Shown one piece after another: positions 44,262-53,024 of a stretch of 64,000 nt of DNA. Under the pieces are notes generated by a model, which saw only the letters and a program-made list of their open reading frames with translations, was not told the origin of the DNA and ran no database searches. The DNA comes from Flavobacterium okayamense. GTDB taxonomy: Bacteria; Bacteroidota; Bacteroidia; Flavobacteriales; Flavobacteriaceae. The first letter of the stretch is position 1. The number at the start of each line of letters is the position of its first letter. Location: NCBI RefSeq assembly GCF_019702945.1, contig NZ_AP024749.1, positions 2,542,001 to 2,606,000 on the forward strand, read 5' to 3'. The position numbers were made by a program, and so were the translations under genes.

Positions 44262-46708
44262 TAATAATCTACGTTAGTTGTAATCTTAACACTTTTATAA
44301 AAAGCAATAGACTCAAAACTATTCAATATTTTTTGGATAGTTTTTTTTGTATTTCCTAAATGTGCTTCATTTGGTATTTTAATCAATATAGTTCTTATAT
44401 ACTCATTTCGAACTCGACTAATTGGTGGTTCTTCAGGGCCCAAAATTGGCATATCCAAATTTTGTTTCAAAACATTATATAACCACATTGAAGATTCTTT
44501 TAGCTTATCAAAATCTCTATTTTTTAACGTGAACTTTATTAGTCTATAAAAAGGTGGATAATTAAAATTGCGTCTTTCATAAATTTGCTCTTTAAACATC
44601 GACATATAATCGTTATTTAGAACTTGTTGAATTGTATTATGATAAGGATTATACGTTTGAATAAGAACTTTCCCTTTTTTTTCGGACCTTCCTGCTCTAC
44701 CAGAAACTTGTGTTAACATTTGAAAAGCTCTTTCATAAGCTCTAAAATGAGGCTGGTTTAACATGTTATCTGCATTTAAAACACCAACTAAAGTAACATT
44801 ATCAAAATGAAGTCCTTTAGCTAACATTTGAGTTCCAATTAAAACGTCGTATTCTTGATTTTTAAAAGCGTCAATAATTTTCTCATATCCAAATTTTCCA
44901 CGAGTAGTATCTTGATCCATTCTACCAATCTTTTTATTAGGAAACAAAATTTTTAACTCTTCTTCTATTTGTTCCGTTCCAAAACCTTTCGTTGTTAAAT
45001 CAACTGAATTACAGGCATGACAATGAGAAGGATTAGCAATTGTATGTCCGCAATAATGACATTTTAATTGGTTTTTGTATTTATAATACGTTAAACTAAC
45101 ATCACAATTTGGACAATGTGGAACATGTCCACAAGTTAGACATTCTAGATATGGAGAAAACCCTCTTCTATTTTGAAACAAAATTACTTGTTCACTTTTC
45201 CCCAAAACCTCAGTAATATTTTCAAGCAAAACATCAGAAAAATGTCCGTTCATTCGTTTACGAAAATATTTATCTTTCAAATCAATTAACTCAATTTCTG
45301 GTAATACTACATTTCCAAAGCGTTCCGACAAAGTAGTTAACCCATATTTTGAAACCGAAACATTATAATAACTTTCTAGACTTGGAGTAGCACTTCCTAA
45401 AAGCACTTTAGCTTGATGCTGTTTTGCTAAAACAATAGCTGCATCGCGCGCATGATAGCGAGGAGCTGGATCTTGTTGTTTAAAAGTTTGCTCGTGTTCT
45501 TCATCAATTACAATTAAACCCAAATTTGAAAAAGGCAAAAACAAAGCACTTCGTACACCAATTACAATTTTTGCTTTTTCTAAAGATTCTAAAACTTGAT
45601 TCCAAACCTCAACACGCTCATTATTAGTATATTTTGAATGAAAAACCGCTACTTGATTTCCAAAATATGCAGTTAAACGCTGAACTAATTGAGTTGTTAA
45701 AGCTATTTCTGGCAAAAGAAATAACACTTGTTTATCATGCTCAATGTACTTTTCTATTAGTTTTATGTAAACTTCTGTTTTCCCAGAAGCAGTTACACCG
45801 TGTAAAAGATTAACATCGTGATTTTCAAAATTACTTTCTATAGATTGAAGAGCATTATTTTGAGCTAAACTCAAATTAATTTTTAAATCTTCCTCTTCTT
45901 CAAAAACAACTCTGTCTTGATTTAAATGATATTCTATAAAAATATCCTTATCTATTAATGATTTTAAAACCGATGCTGTTGTGTTACTAAACTCTAATAA
46001 TTCTTTAACCGAAATTGGTTTTTTCTCACGAGCGTTAAGTTGGAAATAACTCAACACTAACTCACGTTGTTTTTTGGCACGCGATAGAATTTCAAGTAGT
46101 TCTGTAAGTTGTTCTTGATTAGAATAAGCTTCATGAAGTTTTACATAACGAATTAGTTTTGGCTTATAAACTTCCTTTATTTCTTCCTGCAAAACCAAAA
46201 CACCTTTTTGAAGCATTTTATTCAAAATAGGAAGCACAGTTTTTTTTCCTAAAATTTTACTAACTTCTTGAATTGATATTGAAGATTGATTTTCTAGCGC
46301 TTCCAGAATTAAAAACTCATCATCTTGCAGTTCGCTTTTATCAATGTTTTCATCATTTGACGAAGAAACTATTGTTTCACTTTCAAGAATAAAACCTGTT
46401 GGCATTGCCGCACGAAAAACCTCTCCAAGGGAACACATATAATAGTTAGCAATCCACTTCCAGTGTTCAATTTGAATAGCATTTACAACAGGCTTTTCAT
46501 CTAAAATTTGATGAATTTCCTTTGGTTGATATAATTGTGGAAGATTGTGATGTTTAGAAATTACTAATGCTGTATAAATTTTAGTTTTACCAAACGGAAC
46601 TGCCACTCGCATTCCTTCTTGAATGTAGTGAAACTCGGTTTGTGAAACTTGATAAGTAAAGGTTTTACCTACTGCTAATGGTAAGACAACTTCAATAAAA
46701 TACAGCAT
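44258..46708 (-). CDS. priA: Primosomal protein N' (PriA helicase)
   Basis: An 816-residue 3'-5' helicase that restarts stalled replication forks. The N-terminal 3'BD domain (LPLAVGKTFTYQVSQTE...VAVPFGKTKIYTALVI) is followed by a winged helix. The helicase core has LHGVTASGKTEVY (Walker A), VIDEEHEQTFKQ (DEEH box) and LGSATPSLESYYN. The zinc-binding insert has CLTCGHVPHCPNCDVSLTYY and CHYCGHTIANPSHCHACNS, and late helicase motifs include IGTQMLAKGLHFDNVTLVG and QVSGRAGRSEKKG. It is complete. A TATATTTG element ends 4 nt before the ATG, predicting a leaderless mRNA. Confidence 0.97.
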   Translation of the reverse strand: MLYFIEVVLPLAVGKTFTYQVSQTEFHYIQEGMRVAVPFGKTKIYTALVISKHHNLPQLYQPKEIHQILDEKPVVNAIQIEHWKWIANYYMCSLGEVFRAAMPTGFILESETIVSSSNDENIDKSELQDDEFLILEALENQSSISIQEVSKILGKKTVLPILNKMLQKGVLVLQEEIKEVYKPKLIRYVKLHEAYSNQEQLTELLEILSRAKKQRELVLSYFQLNAREKKPISVKELLEFSNTTASVLKSLIDKDIFIEYHLNQDRVVFEEEEDLKINLSLAQNNALQSIESNFENHDVNLLHGVTASGKTEVYIKLIEKYIEHDKQVLFLLPEIALTTQLVQRLTAYFGNQVAVFHSKYTNNERVEVWNQVLESLEKAKIVIGVRSALFLPFSNLGLIVIDEEHEQTFKQQDPAPRYHARDAAIVLAKQHQAKVLLGSATPSLESYYNVSVSKYGLTTLSERFGNVVLPEIELIDLKDKYFRKRMNGHFSDVLLENITEVLGKSEQVILFQNRRGFSPYLECLTCGHVPHCPNCDVSLTYYKYKNQLKCHYCGHTIANPSHCHACNSVDLTTKGFGTEQIEEELKILFPNKKIGRMDQDTTRGKFGYEKIIDAFKNQEYDVLIGTQMLAKGLHFDNVTLVGVLNADNMLNQPHFRAYERAFQMLTQVSGRAGRSEKKGKVLIQTYNPYHNTIQQVLNNDYMSMFKEQIYERRNFNYPPFYRLIKFTLKNRDFDKLKESSMWLYNVLKQNLDMPILGPEEPPISRVRNEYIRTILIKIPNEAHLGNTKKTIQKILNSFESIAFYKSVKITTNVDYY

Positions 46709-46712
46709 AAAG

Positions 46713-46720
46713 CAAATATA
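46713..46720 (-). promoter_or_regulatory. -7 element of priA
   Basis: On the minus strand TATATTTG, a full TAnnTTTG match, is separated from the priA ATG by only CTTT. Transcription should begin at or beside the start codon. Confidence 0.55.
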
Positions 46721-46757
46721 CTTTAAAAAAGAGAAAAGTTTAAGGAATTAAAAAAAG

Positions 46758-46783
46758 AAATGCGCCCATTTCTGGACGCATTT
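46758..46783 (-). terminator. Terminator of the chalcone-isomerase-like gene
   Basis: On the minus strand AAATGCGTCCA and TGGGCGCATTT pair (one G-T) around a GAAA tetraloop, followed by CTTTTTTTAATT. It follows the gene ending at 46804. Confidence 0.85.
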
Positions 46784-46803
46784 TGATATTATTTGTATTA
46801 AAA

Positions 46804-47370
46804 TTATTTTCCTAACATACCAGCTTTTAAGTCTTTATCAGCAGGTTTGTTTGATAACCAAATTCCAAATAAAGCTTTTTTGAAATCAGCCCCATCAATA
46901 GTACCTTTAGCTACTCCATTTTTAGAAACCATAACTCCTTTACCTGGAACATTTGCAATTAAAAACTCATCTCCTTTTTTAATTTCATCTTTAAAAAATG
47001 ATTTAAACTTATCAATTTTAGCTTTTAATGGCGCTGTTTTTCCACCCGTTGCATTCTCAAAACCTTCGTTAACTGCATTTATCATTTTTTCAGATGTAAT
47101 CATACCTGAAACAATATTTAATTTAATTGCTTGGGCATCATTACTACTCATAATTTCAGCTGCATTACTTGATTTTTTTGGCAAATACAATGATCCAACG
47201 TAAAGATCAATCCACATTTTCTCTCTTAAACCAGCTCCATTTAGCATTAGATCATGTCCTTCAACTACTAAATTGTTGCTTACTTTAACACCTGAAACTT
47301 CTTTTTGTGCATTTACTGAAAAAACTGTACTTACTACTAGTAAAACAGCCATTAAAAATTGCTTTCTCAT
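46804..47370 (-). CDS. Chalcone isomerase-like secreted protein
   Basis: A 188-residue protein with a signal peptide (MRKQFLMAVLLVVSTVFSVNA, cut before QKEVSGVKV). The mature part belongs to the chalcone isomerase-like family: VEGHDLMLNGAGLREKMWIDLYVGSLYL, IKLNIVSGMITSEKMINAVNEGFENATGG, GTIDGADFKKALFGIWLSNKPADKDLKAGMLG. In bacteria this fold usually lacks flavonoid chemistry and may bind fatty acids or other hydrophobic ligands. It is probably periplasmic. It lies 20 bp after the BrkB-family gene and may be cotranscribed with it. Confidence 0.92.
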   Translation of the reverse strand: MRKQFLMAVLLVVSTVFSVNAQKEVSGVKVSNNLVVEGHDLMLNGAGLREKMWIDLYVGSLYLPKKSSNAAEIMSSNDAQAIKLNIVSGMITSEKMINAVNEGFENATGGKTAPLKAKIDKFKSFFKDEIKKGDEFLIANVPGKGVMVSKNGVAKGTIDGADFKKALFGIWLSNKPADKDLKAGMLGK

Positions 47371-47390
47371 AATTTTAAGATTAATTTTTG

Positions 47391-48317
47391 TTAAATATAT
47401 AAATTTTTTCTTTTTAATTTACTGAGTGTTGCATTTAATTCGAAACCTAAAAGCAAAACCACACAGTTTATCCATATGTAGAACATTAATACAAGAAGTG
47501 TACCAATTGAACCATAAAGCTCATTATATCTTGCAAATTTTTCTACATAAACTCCAAAAACATAAGAAGAAATTACGAACAAAATAGTCGTAAATACTGC
47601 ACCATAACTAATAAAAGTAATTTTTGAAGTTTCCTTAGTTCCAAACTTATAAAGTATTGAAGTTGTAATTAAAATCATTAAAATTAAGAAAACATATCTG
47701 CCTAATTCTATTAAATAAACATCATCAGATATTAAACCTCTACTTTTAATTTTTTGAATTAACACTTCAAAGAAAATGATAGCCACAACAGTTACAATCA
47801 ATATTAATGAAAAAGCTATTGATATAGCCAATGCAATAAAATATTGTTTAAAGAAACCTCTTGTGATGGTTATATGTTCTGACAATTCAAATCCTCCTAA
47901 AATAGCATTAATCCCATTAGTCATTAAAAAAATTGACAAGATAAAACCCGACGATAATAATCCTTTGTAACTATTATTAAGAATATCGTAAACTATTTCT
48001 TGAATTGCGTCATAGGTATTAGGTGGCACATTTTGAGAAATAAAATACAAAAAATCATCTTGGAAATTTTCTATAGGAATATAGGGTATTAAGTTTAAAA
48101 TAAATAAAGCAAAAGGAAATAGTGCCATAAAAAAACTAAATGCAATAGCACTTGCTCTATTTGAAAAGGCTCCTTTTAATATTCCTAAAATATACATCTC
48201 AATAATATCATAAAAAGATAATCCTTGTAAAGATTCAAATGTTATTTTCTTTGCAAGAACAACCAATTGTTTTATTATTGGGATTTTGTTTAATCTATTT
48301 TCTATAGCTTCTGACAT
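47391..48317 (-). CDS. YihY/BrkB-family inner membrane protein
   Basis: A 308-residue polytopic membrane protein of the YihY/virulence factor BrkB family (once called RNase BN by mistake). About six helices are visible, with family segments GAFSNRASAIAFSFFMALFPFALFIL near 54-79, ILSIFLMTNGINAILGGFE and ELYGSIGTLLVLMFYIWINCVVLLLGFELNATLSK near the C-terminus. The function is unsettled, possibly lipid or small-molecule transport. The start abuts the nadC stop with no gap, so they are translationally linked. Confidence 0.93.
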   Translation of the reverse strand: MSEAIENRLNKIPIIKQLVVLAKKITFESLQGLSFYDIIEMYILGILKGAFSNRASAIAFSFFMALFPFALFILNLIPYIPIENFQDDFLYFISQNVPPNTYDAIQEIVYDILNNSYKGLLSSGFILSIFLMTNGINAILGGFELSEHITITRGFFKQYFIALAISIAFSLILIVTVVAIIFFEVLIQKIKSRGLISDDVYLIELGRYVFLILMILITTSILYKFGTKETSKITFISYGAVFTTILFVISSYVFGVYVEKFARYNELYGSIGTLLVLMFYIWINCVVLLLGFELNATLSKLKRKNLYI

Positions 48318-49184
48318 CTATTCGATTGCTTTCAAACTTAAATCCATATTATGAACCGAATGTGTTAAAGCGCCAGAAGAAATATAATTTACACCACATT
48401 CTGCATAATGTCTAATGGTATTTTCATTAATTCCACCTGAAGACTCAGTTAAACATTTAGAGCCAATTAAGTGAACAGCTTCTCTTGTCATTTCATAATT
48501 GAAATTATCAAGTAAAATTCTATACACTCCATCAGATTGAAGAATTTCTTTTACTTCATTTAAATCTCGAGCTTCTACTATAATTTTTAAATCTTTATGA
48601 TTCGATTTTAAGTAATTCTGCGTTTTTTCAATTGCTTTTGTAATTCCGCCAGCAAAGTCAATGTGATTATCTTTAAGCATAATCATATCGTATAATGCAA
48701 ATCTATGATTTTCGCCACCACCAATTTTTACTGCCCATTTTTCAATAGCACGAATTCCTGGTGTAGTTTTACGTGTATCTAAAATATTAGTATTTGTTCC
48801 TTCAAGCAATTTTACAAACTCACGTGTTTTAGTCGCTATTGCACTCATTCTTTGCATCGCATTTAAAACTAATCGTTCTGCTTTTAAAATAGATTGAGAA
48901 CGACCTGTAACATGAAGAACAACATCACCATAAACTACTTCTTCTCCATCATTTATAAATGTTTCAACATACATATCTTTATCTACAAAATTAAAAACCA
49001 TTTTAGCAAATTCAACACCTGCAATTACACCCTCATCTTTAACTAAAAGCTTTGCCTTTCCTTGAGCTCCTGATGGAATACAGGCTAAAGAACTATGGTC
49101 GCCATCTCCAACATCTTCTCGTATAGCATTACTAATTATTATCTCTAATTCTTTTTGAAATTGTTCTTCTGAAATCATACTCAT
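48318..49184 (-). CDS. nadC: Quinolinate phosphoribosyltransferase (carboxylating)
   Basis: A 288-residue enzyme that converts quinolinate and PRPP to nicotinate mononucleotide in de novo NAD synthesis. Motifs are REDVGDGDHSS near the N-terminus, RLVLNAMQRMSAIATKT, the signature ILDTRKTTPGIRAIEKWAVKIGGGENHRFAL, MIMLKDNHI, and the C-terminal LTESSGGINENTIRHYAECGVNYISSGALTHS. Met1 and Met3 are both possible starts. It is followed directly by the BrkB gene. nadA and nadB are not in this window. Confidence 0.97.
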   Translation of the reverse strand: MSMISEEQFQKELEIIISNAIREDVGDGDHSSLACIPSGAQGKAKLLVKDEGVIAGVEFAKMVFNFVDKDMYVETFINDGEEVVYGDVVLHVTGRSQSILKAERLVLNAMQRMSAIATKTREFVKLLEGTNTNILDTRKTTPGIRAIEKWAVKIGGGENHRFALYDMIMLKDNHIDFAGGITKAIEKTQNYLKSNHKDLKIIVEARDLNEVKEILQSDGVYRILLDNFNYEMTREAVHLIGSKCLTESSGGINENTIRHYAECGVNYISSGALTHSVHNMDLSLKAIE

Positions 49185-49241
49185 ATTATTGTAATGCTAA
49201 ATTAGGAATTCATTAGTAGATTAAAAATTTTTGTATAAAAA

Positions 49242-49264
49242 AATCCCGACAAAATGCCGGGATT
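49242..49264 (-). terminator. Terminator of the DUF2853 gene
   Basis: AATCCCG and CGGGATT pair around a nine-base loop with further partial pairing. On the minus strand it is followed by TTTTTTTATAC. Confidence 0.82.
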
Positions 49265-49283
49265 AATCATTTATAGTTTAATT

Positions 49284-49625
49284 TTATTTATAAACCGATT
49301 CTTTTTTGAAATGCTTAGTCAATAAATAATAAACAACAGCTCTATATTTACTCTTATTAGATCTGCCGTATTGATCTATAACTGCATCAATTCCTTTGTC
49401 TAAATCAGCTCCATCTTTTAACCCTAATTTTTTAATTAAAAAGTTATTTTTCACTGTAGCTAATTCTTTCTCATCTGAACCTGCAACAGTAGATGAATCC
49501 GCATTATAAATTGAAGGACCACATCCAATTGTTACTTTTGTTAACAAATCCATGTCTGGAGTTACACCACATTTATCTTTTAAATCAGCAGCGTATTTTG
49601 CAATTAGTTCATCTCTTTTACTCAT
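49284..49625 (-). CDS. DUF2853 family protein
   Basis: A 113-residue soluble helical protein of the DUF2853 family. The pattern DELIAKYAADLKDKCGVTPDMDLLTKVTIGCGPSIYNADSSTVAG, then ELATVKNNFLIKKLGL and SKYRAVVYYLLTKHF is recognisable. No catalytic residues are known. It is a monocistronic gene with its own TATATTTG element and terminator. Strong promoter and terminator suggest good expression, but its role is unknown. Confidence 0.92.
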   Translation of the reverse strand: MSKRDELIAKYAADLKDKCGVTPDMDLLTKVTIGCGPSIYNADSSTVAGSDEKELATVKNNFLIKKLGLKDGADLDKGIDAVIDQYGRSNKSKYRAVVYYLLTKHFKKESVYK

Positions 49626-49657
49626 AATATTAATGTTTTTGTTAATTAAGATTTTAC

Positions 49658-49665
49658 CAAATATA
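49658..49665 (-). promoter_or_regulatory. -7 element of the DUF2853 gene
   Basis: On the minus strand TATATTTG matches TAnnTTTG, 32 bp upstream of the ATG at 49625. The -33 TTG is not found. Confidence 0.45.
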
Positions 49666-49712
49666 CACTTTTTTTGTAATAAAATAAGCTGATTTTTGTC
49701 AGATTTTTACTT

Positions 49713-51380
49713 TTATAACAATTTCTTAAAATAGTCTTTTAAAATTTTATCATTTTCTTTTTCTGGAGTGAAAATTTCAAGCAATGAAGGTTTTTCATTT
49801 TTTTGAAAAAACTCATGTAAATTACTATTTACATCGTTCTCATTTATAGCAGAATAATAATCAAAGTTAAACATTTGACATAATTGACTGGCATTTAAGT
49901 TGTGCGACGTTTCAAAATACTTCGTAAAAGTTTCCGTTTCTTGGTGACCTGGCAAAATCCTGAAGATACCTCCTCCTCCATTATTTACTAAAATAATTTT
50001 GAAGTTCTTCGGAATATAATTATTCCACAGCGCATTACTATCGTAAAAGAAACTTATATCACCAGTAATTAAAACCGTAGGTTTGTTATTTGCTAAAGCG
50101 GCACCAATAGCCGTTGTTGTGCTTCCATCAATTCCACTAGTACCACGATTACAAAAAACTTCTACTGATTTGTCTAAATCAACTAATTGTAAGTATCTAA
50201 TTGCCGAACTATTACTAACTTGAAGTTGGATGTTTTTAGGCAACGCTTTTGTTATTGCATCAAACACTTTAAAATCGGAATATGGAACTGTAGATAAGAA
50301 ATCAAATTGCTTTTGTTTTCGTACCTCAACAATTTCTTGTATTTTAGCATTGTAAGTTCTCGACTCCGCTCGAACTGACAAATCAAATCTTAACAACAAT
50401 TCATTAAAAAAATGATTCGGATTTGTTTTAAAATGATTTGACAAACATCCAAAAGTATCATAAGCTCTTAATTCATCAATATGCCAATGATTTTCGGGTT
50501 TATATTTTCGTAGAAACGCTTTAATTCGTTTTGAAACTATCATTCCTCCAAACGTGATTAATAAATCAGGTTGAAATTCCCTAAAATCTTCTTCGGTAAA
50601 TGGCGTTATAATAGTATCGATATTCGAAATAAAACTTTCATGATGTAGGTTTGAAGTTTTTTCTGTGAAAACAACTACACTTTCATCTTTTGCTAAAAAA
50701 TCAATAATTTCAGATTCAATAGTATTTGGATATAATTCGCCAACTAAAATCAATTTTTTTTGAGCTTTTTCCCAAACATTCAAATCTGATTCAGTTATTG
50801 TAAAAGAATTTTCCAAAGCAACTGCTTCTGTCACATTTGGCTGAGCCGAACAAAAATCTTGAGTATCGTATAAAGGTTCTTCAAACGGTACATTAATATG
50901 CACAGGACCTTTTTGAATTATTGAAATAGAAATTGCTTCATCAATTAACTTATCATTTTCAGTAGATGCGTCTTCGGTGAGATTTGCATTAAACAAACTA
51001 TGGTTTGCGAATACATTTTCTTGACGAATAGTTTGACCGTCTCCAATATCAATTTTATCGTGTGGCCTATCTGCCGAAATTACAACCAAAGGAATTTGAC
51101 TATAAAAAGCTTCAGCTAAAGCTGGATAATAATTTAACAACGCGGAACCCGAAGTACAAACTACAGCGACTGGTTTTTTAATTTGTTGCGCAATTCCTAA
51201 AGCGAAAAATGCAGCACATCGTTCATCAACAATGCTATAACATTGAAACGCTTCATTATTGGAAAAACCAATGGTTAAAGGCGCATTTCGTGAACCTGGT
51301 GAAATTACGATATGTTGAATTCCTTTTAATCGGCAAATTTCGATTACACTTTGTGCCAAAGGAATTTTAGGATAAATCAT
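49713..51380 (-). CDS. menD: SEPHCHC synthase MenD
   Basis: A 555-residue thiamine-diphosphate enzyme that joins 2-oxoglutarate and isochorismate in menaquinone synthesis. The N-terminal PYR domain has VISPGSRNAPLTIGF and YSIVDERCAAFFALG. The C-terminal PP domain has GTSGIDGSTTTAIGAALAN and the ThDP/Mg motif GDISFFYDSNALW...NNGGGGIFRILPG. Residues of about 333-342 (LSVRAESRTY) in the middle domain come from a repeat-like DNA segment and replace a variable loop. The protein otherwise appears intact. It is monocistronic, with a TATCTTTG element 19 bp upstream. The respiratory quinone is therefore menaquinone. Confidence 0.96.
   Translation of the reverse strand: MIYPKIPLAQSVIEICRLKGIQHIVISPGSRNAPLTIGFSNNEAFQCYSIVDERCAAFFALGIAQQIKKPVAVVCTSGSALLNYYPALAEAFYSQIPLVVISADRPHDKIDIGDGQTIRQENVFANHSLFNANLTEDASTENDKLIDEAISISIIQKGPVHINVPFEEPLYDTQDFCSAQPNVTEAVALENSFTITESDLNVWEKAQKKLILVGELYPNTIESEIIDFLAKDESVVVFTEKTSNLHHESFISNIDTIITPFTEEDFREFQPDLLITFGGMIVSKRIKAFLRKYKPENHWHIDELRAYDTFGCLSNHFKTNPNHFFNELLLRFDLSVRAESRTYNAKIQEIVEVRKQKQFDFLSTVPYSDFKVFDAITKALPKNIQLQVSNSSAIRYLQLVDLDKSVEVFCNRGTSGIDGSTTTAIGAALANNKPTVLITGDISFFYDSNALWNNYIPKNFKIILVNNGGGGIFRILPGHQETETFTKYFETSHNLNASQLCQMFNFDYYSAINENDVNSNLHEFFQKNEKPSLLEIFTPEKENDKILKDYFKKLL
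50355..50383 (-). repeat. Repeat-like element inside menD
   Basis: On the minus strand TTTGTCAGTTCGAGCGGAGT followed by CGAGAACTT resembles a dispersed intergenic repeat I recall from flavobacterial genomes (the 'CAGTTCGAGCGNAGTCGAGAAC' type). AGTTC and GAACT bound an imperfect palindrome. Here it is in frame and encodes LSVRAESRTY (residues about 333-342). Only one copy is present in this window. Confidence 0.5.
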
Positions 51381-51399
51381 ATTATTTTAATTCTTAAAA

Positions 51400-51407
51400 C
51401 AAAGATA
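51400..51407 (-). promoter_or_regulatory. -7 element of menD
   Basis: On the minus strand TATCTTTG matches TAnnTTTG, ending 19 nt before the ATG at 51380. Confidence 0.45.
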
Positions 51408-51454
51408 CAAAGTAACTACTCTTTTATTATTTTTACTTCATAAATATTTTAGCA

Positions 51455-51949
51455 ATGTCAATTGAAATCCGTTCGTATAGCAAAAATGATTGCTCAGCAA
51501 TATTAGAAATTATCAATTTCAACATTATTAATTCAACTGCACTTTACGATTATAATATTAGAACACTTGAACAACAAGAGTCAATTTTTGAAGATAAAAT
51601 TTCGAAAAACTTTCCAATTCTAGTTGCTGTTGAAAACGAAACAATTGTTGGTTTTGGTTATTACAGTGAGTTTCGATTTAGAGAAGCTTATAAATTTACT
51701 GTTGAACATTCGGTTTATGCGCATCCAAACCATCAAGGCAAAGGAATTGGAAAACTTATTTTATCGGAATTAATCAAAAAAGCGAAAGCACAAAATTTAC
51801 ATACAATGATTGGAGTTATTGATGCTGAAAATACAGGAAGTATTTCCTTTCACGAAAAATTCGGATTTAAACAAGTTGGTTTTATTAAAGATTCTGGATA
51901 CAAGTTTGACCGTTGGTTACATTCTGTATTCATGCAATTAATATTATAA
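51455..51949 (+). CDS. GNAT N-acetyltransferase, phosphinothricin acetyltransferase-like
   Basis: A 164-residue GNAT enzyme of the Pat/Bar-like group (YncA-type). It has INSTALYDYNIRTLEQQESIF near 26-46, the VEHSVYAHPNHQGKGIGKLILSELI acetyl-CoA loop, and IGVIDAENTGSISFHEKFGFKQVGFIKDSGYKF. Relatives acetylate methionine sulfoximine/sulfone and similar amines, and the substrate here is unknown. It is monocistronic and ends just before the bidirectional hairpin at 51954-51971. Confidence 0.92.
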   Translation: MSIEIRSYSKNDCSAILEIINFNIINSTALYDYNIRTLEQQESIFEDKISKNFPILVAVENETIVGFGYYSEFRFREAYKFTVEHSVYAHPNHQGKGIGKLILSELIKKAKAQNLHTMIGVIDAENTGSISFHEKFGFKQVGFIKDSGYKFDRWLHSVFMQLIL

Positions 51950-51953
51950 AAAA

Positions 51954-51971
51954 AGCGACTAAAAAGTCGCT
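51954..51971. terminator. Terminator between acetyltransferase and glutathione peroxidase genes
   Basis: AGCGACT and AGTCGCT pair around AAAA. The T-tract on the minus strand (TTTTTTTATAAT) makes it strongest for the peroxidase gene. Confidence 0.85.
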
Positions 51972-51975
51972 CAAA

Positions 51976-52563
51976 TTATTTTCCTTCTATCCAATTCAAT
52001 ATTTTTTCATCATTAGGTAATGTTCTTGGTGAAATAATCATTTCAAGTTCTCCCTTTTCATTTAAAAGATATTTTTGAAAATTCCATTCTACTTCGCTAT
52101 CTGCAATTCCATTTTTACTTTTTTGCGTTAAAAACGTGTACACTTCGTGCATATCATCGCCTTTTACAGAAATTTTACTCATCATAGGAAATGAAACACC
52201 ATAATTTCGTTCGCAAAAAGTTGCAATTTCTTCATTTGTTCCTGGTTCTTGACTCATAAAATTATTTGCTGGAAAACCTACGATAACAAAATCATCATCT
52301 TTGTATTGCTGATAAACTTCCTCTAACTGTTTGTATTGAGGTGTTAATCCACATTTTGATGCAGTATTCACCACCATTATTTTCTTTCCAGATAAATCGT
52401 TAAAACTAAATTCATTTCCTTCAATATCTTGAACAGTAAATTGATGTATTGATTGTTTTTCCATTTCGTTTTCACCTGTTAGTTTTTTGTTTAAACTCTC
52501 TTGTTGTTTACAACCAATAATTGTTAAACCGAACATAAAAAGTTGTACAAATTTCTTAATCAT
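51976..52563 (-). CDS. Glutathione peroxidase-family lipoprotein
   Basis: A 195-residue thiol peroxidase of the GPx family with an N-terminal lipoprotein signal (lipobox LTIIGC, Cys18), so it works at a membrane in the cell envelope. The peroxidatic Cys71 lies in NTASKCGLTPQY, Cys117 in ATFCERNYG is the likely resolving Cys, and Trp in EVEWNFQKY completes most of the active site. The usual FPCNQF segment is FPANNF here, so the family's Gln is Asn101 and the nearby Cys is Ala. The reductant is probably thioredoxin-like and not glutathione. It is monocistronic with a TAACTTTG element upstream. Confidence 0.92.
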   Translation of the reverse strand: MIKKFVQLFMFGLTIIGCKQQESLNKKLTGENEMEKQSIHQFTVQDIEGNEFSFNDLSGKKIMVVNTASKCGLTPQYKQLEEVYQQYKDDDFVIVGFPANNFMSQEPGTNEEIATFCERNYGVSFPMMSKISVKGDDMHEVYTFLTQKSKNGIADSEVEWNFQKYLLNEKGELEMIISPRTLPNDEKILNWIEGK

Positions 52564-52577
52564 AATTTTCTTTTCTT

Positions 52578-52585
52578 CAAAGTTA
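52578..52585 (-). promoter_or_regulatory. -7 element of the glutathione peroxidase gene
   Basis: On the minus strand TAACTTTG matches TAnnTTTG and ends 14 nt before the ATG at 52563. Confidence 0.45.
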
Positions 52586-52655
52586 CCAAAATAATTATCT
52601 TTACTTCGTTAAACAACTCATAATTCTTACTAAATTAGTACAACATTATTTTAGC

Positions 52656-53024
52656 ATGTTTTTCTTTAAAACTATTATATCATTTTTACAAGACGATGAA
52701 TATCGTGATTTATTGATTACAACAATTATAATATTAATGGTTGGAACACTAACCTATCATTATCTTGAAGGTTGGAGTGTTGTTGACTCTTTGTATTTTT
52801 CGGTTGTAACATTAACAACAATTGGCTATGGTGATTTTAGCCCTAAAACAGATGCAGGAAAAATATTCACCATAATATACATTGTTGTTGGCATTGGAAT
52901 GATTTTAAGTTTTATCAACACCATTCAACATCATTACACCTATATGAGATATCGAGAAAAGAGAGAAATTCTTAAAAATAAAAACCGAACCAATATTCAT
53001 ACAAAAAAAAGGGAGAAATATTAA
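52656..53024 (+). CDS. Small two-TM potassium channel
   Basis: A 122-residue channel subunit with two transmembrane helices (about 18-38 and 76-98) around a pore loop carrying the selectivity filter TLTTIGYGDFSP near 57-68. There is no RCK/TrkA-N ligand domain. The C-terminus is a short basic tail of about 20 residues. It should form a tetrameric K+ pore. Its last codons lie in the left arm of the terminator hairpin at 53007-53036. It is convergent with ccsBA. Confidence 0.9.
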   Translation: MFFFKTIISFLQDDEYRDLLITTIIILMVGTLTYHYLEGWSVVDSLYFSVVTLTTIGYGDFSPKTDAGKIFTIIYIVVGIGMILSFINTIQHHYTYMRYREKREILKNKNRTNIHTKKREKY

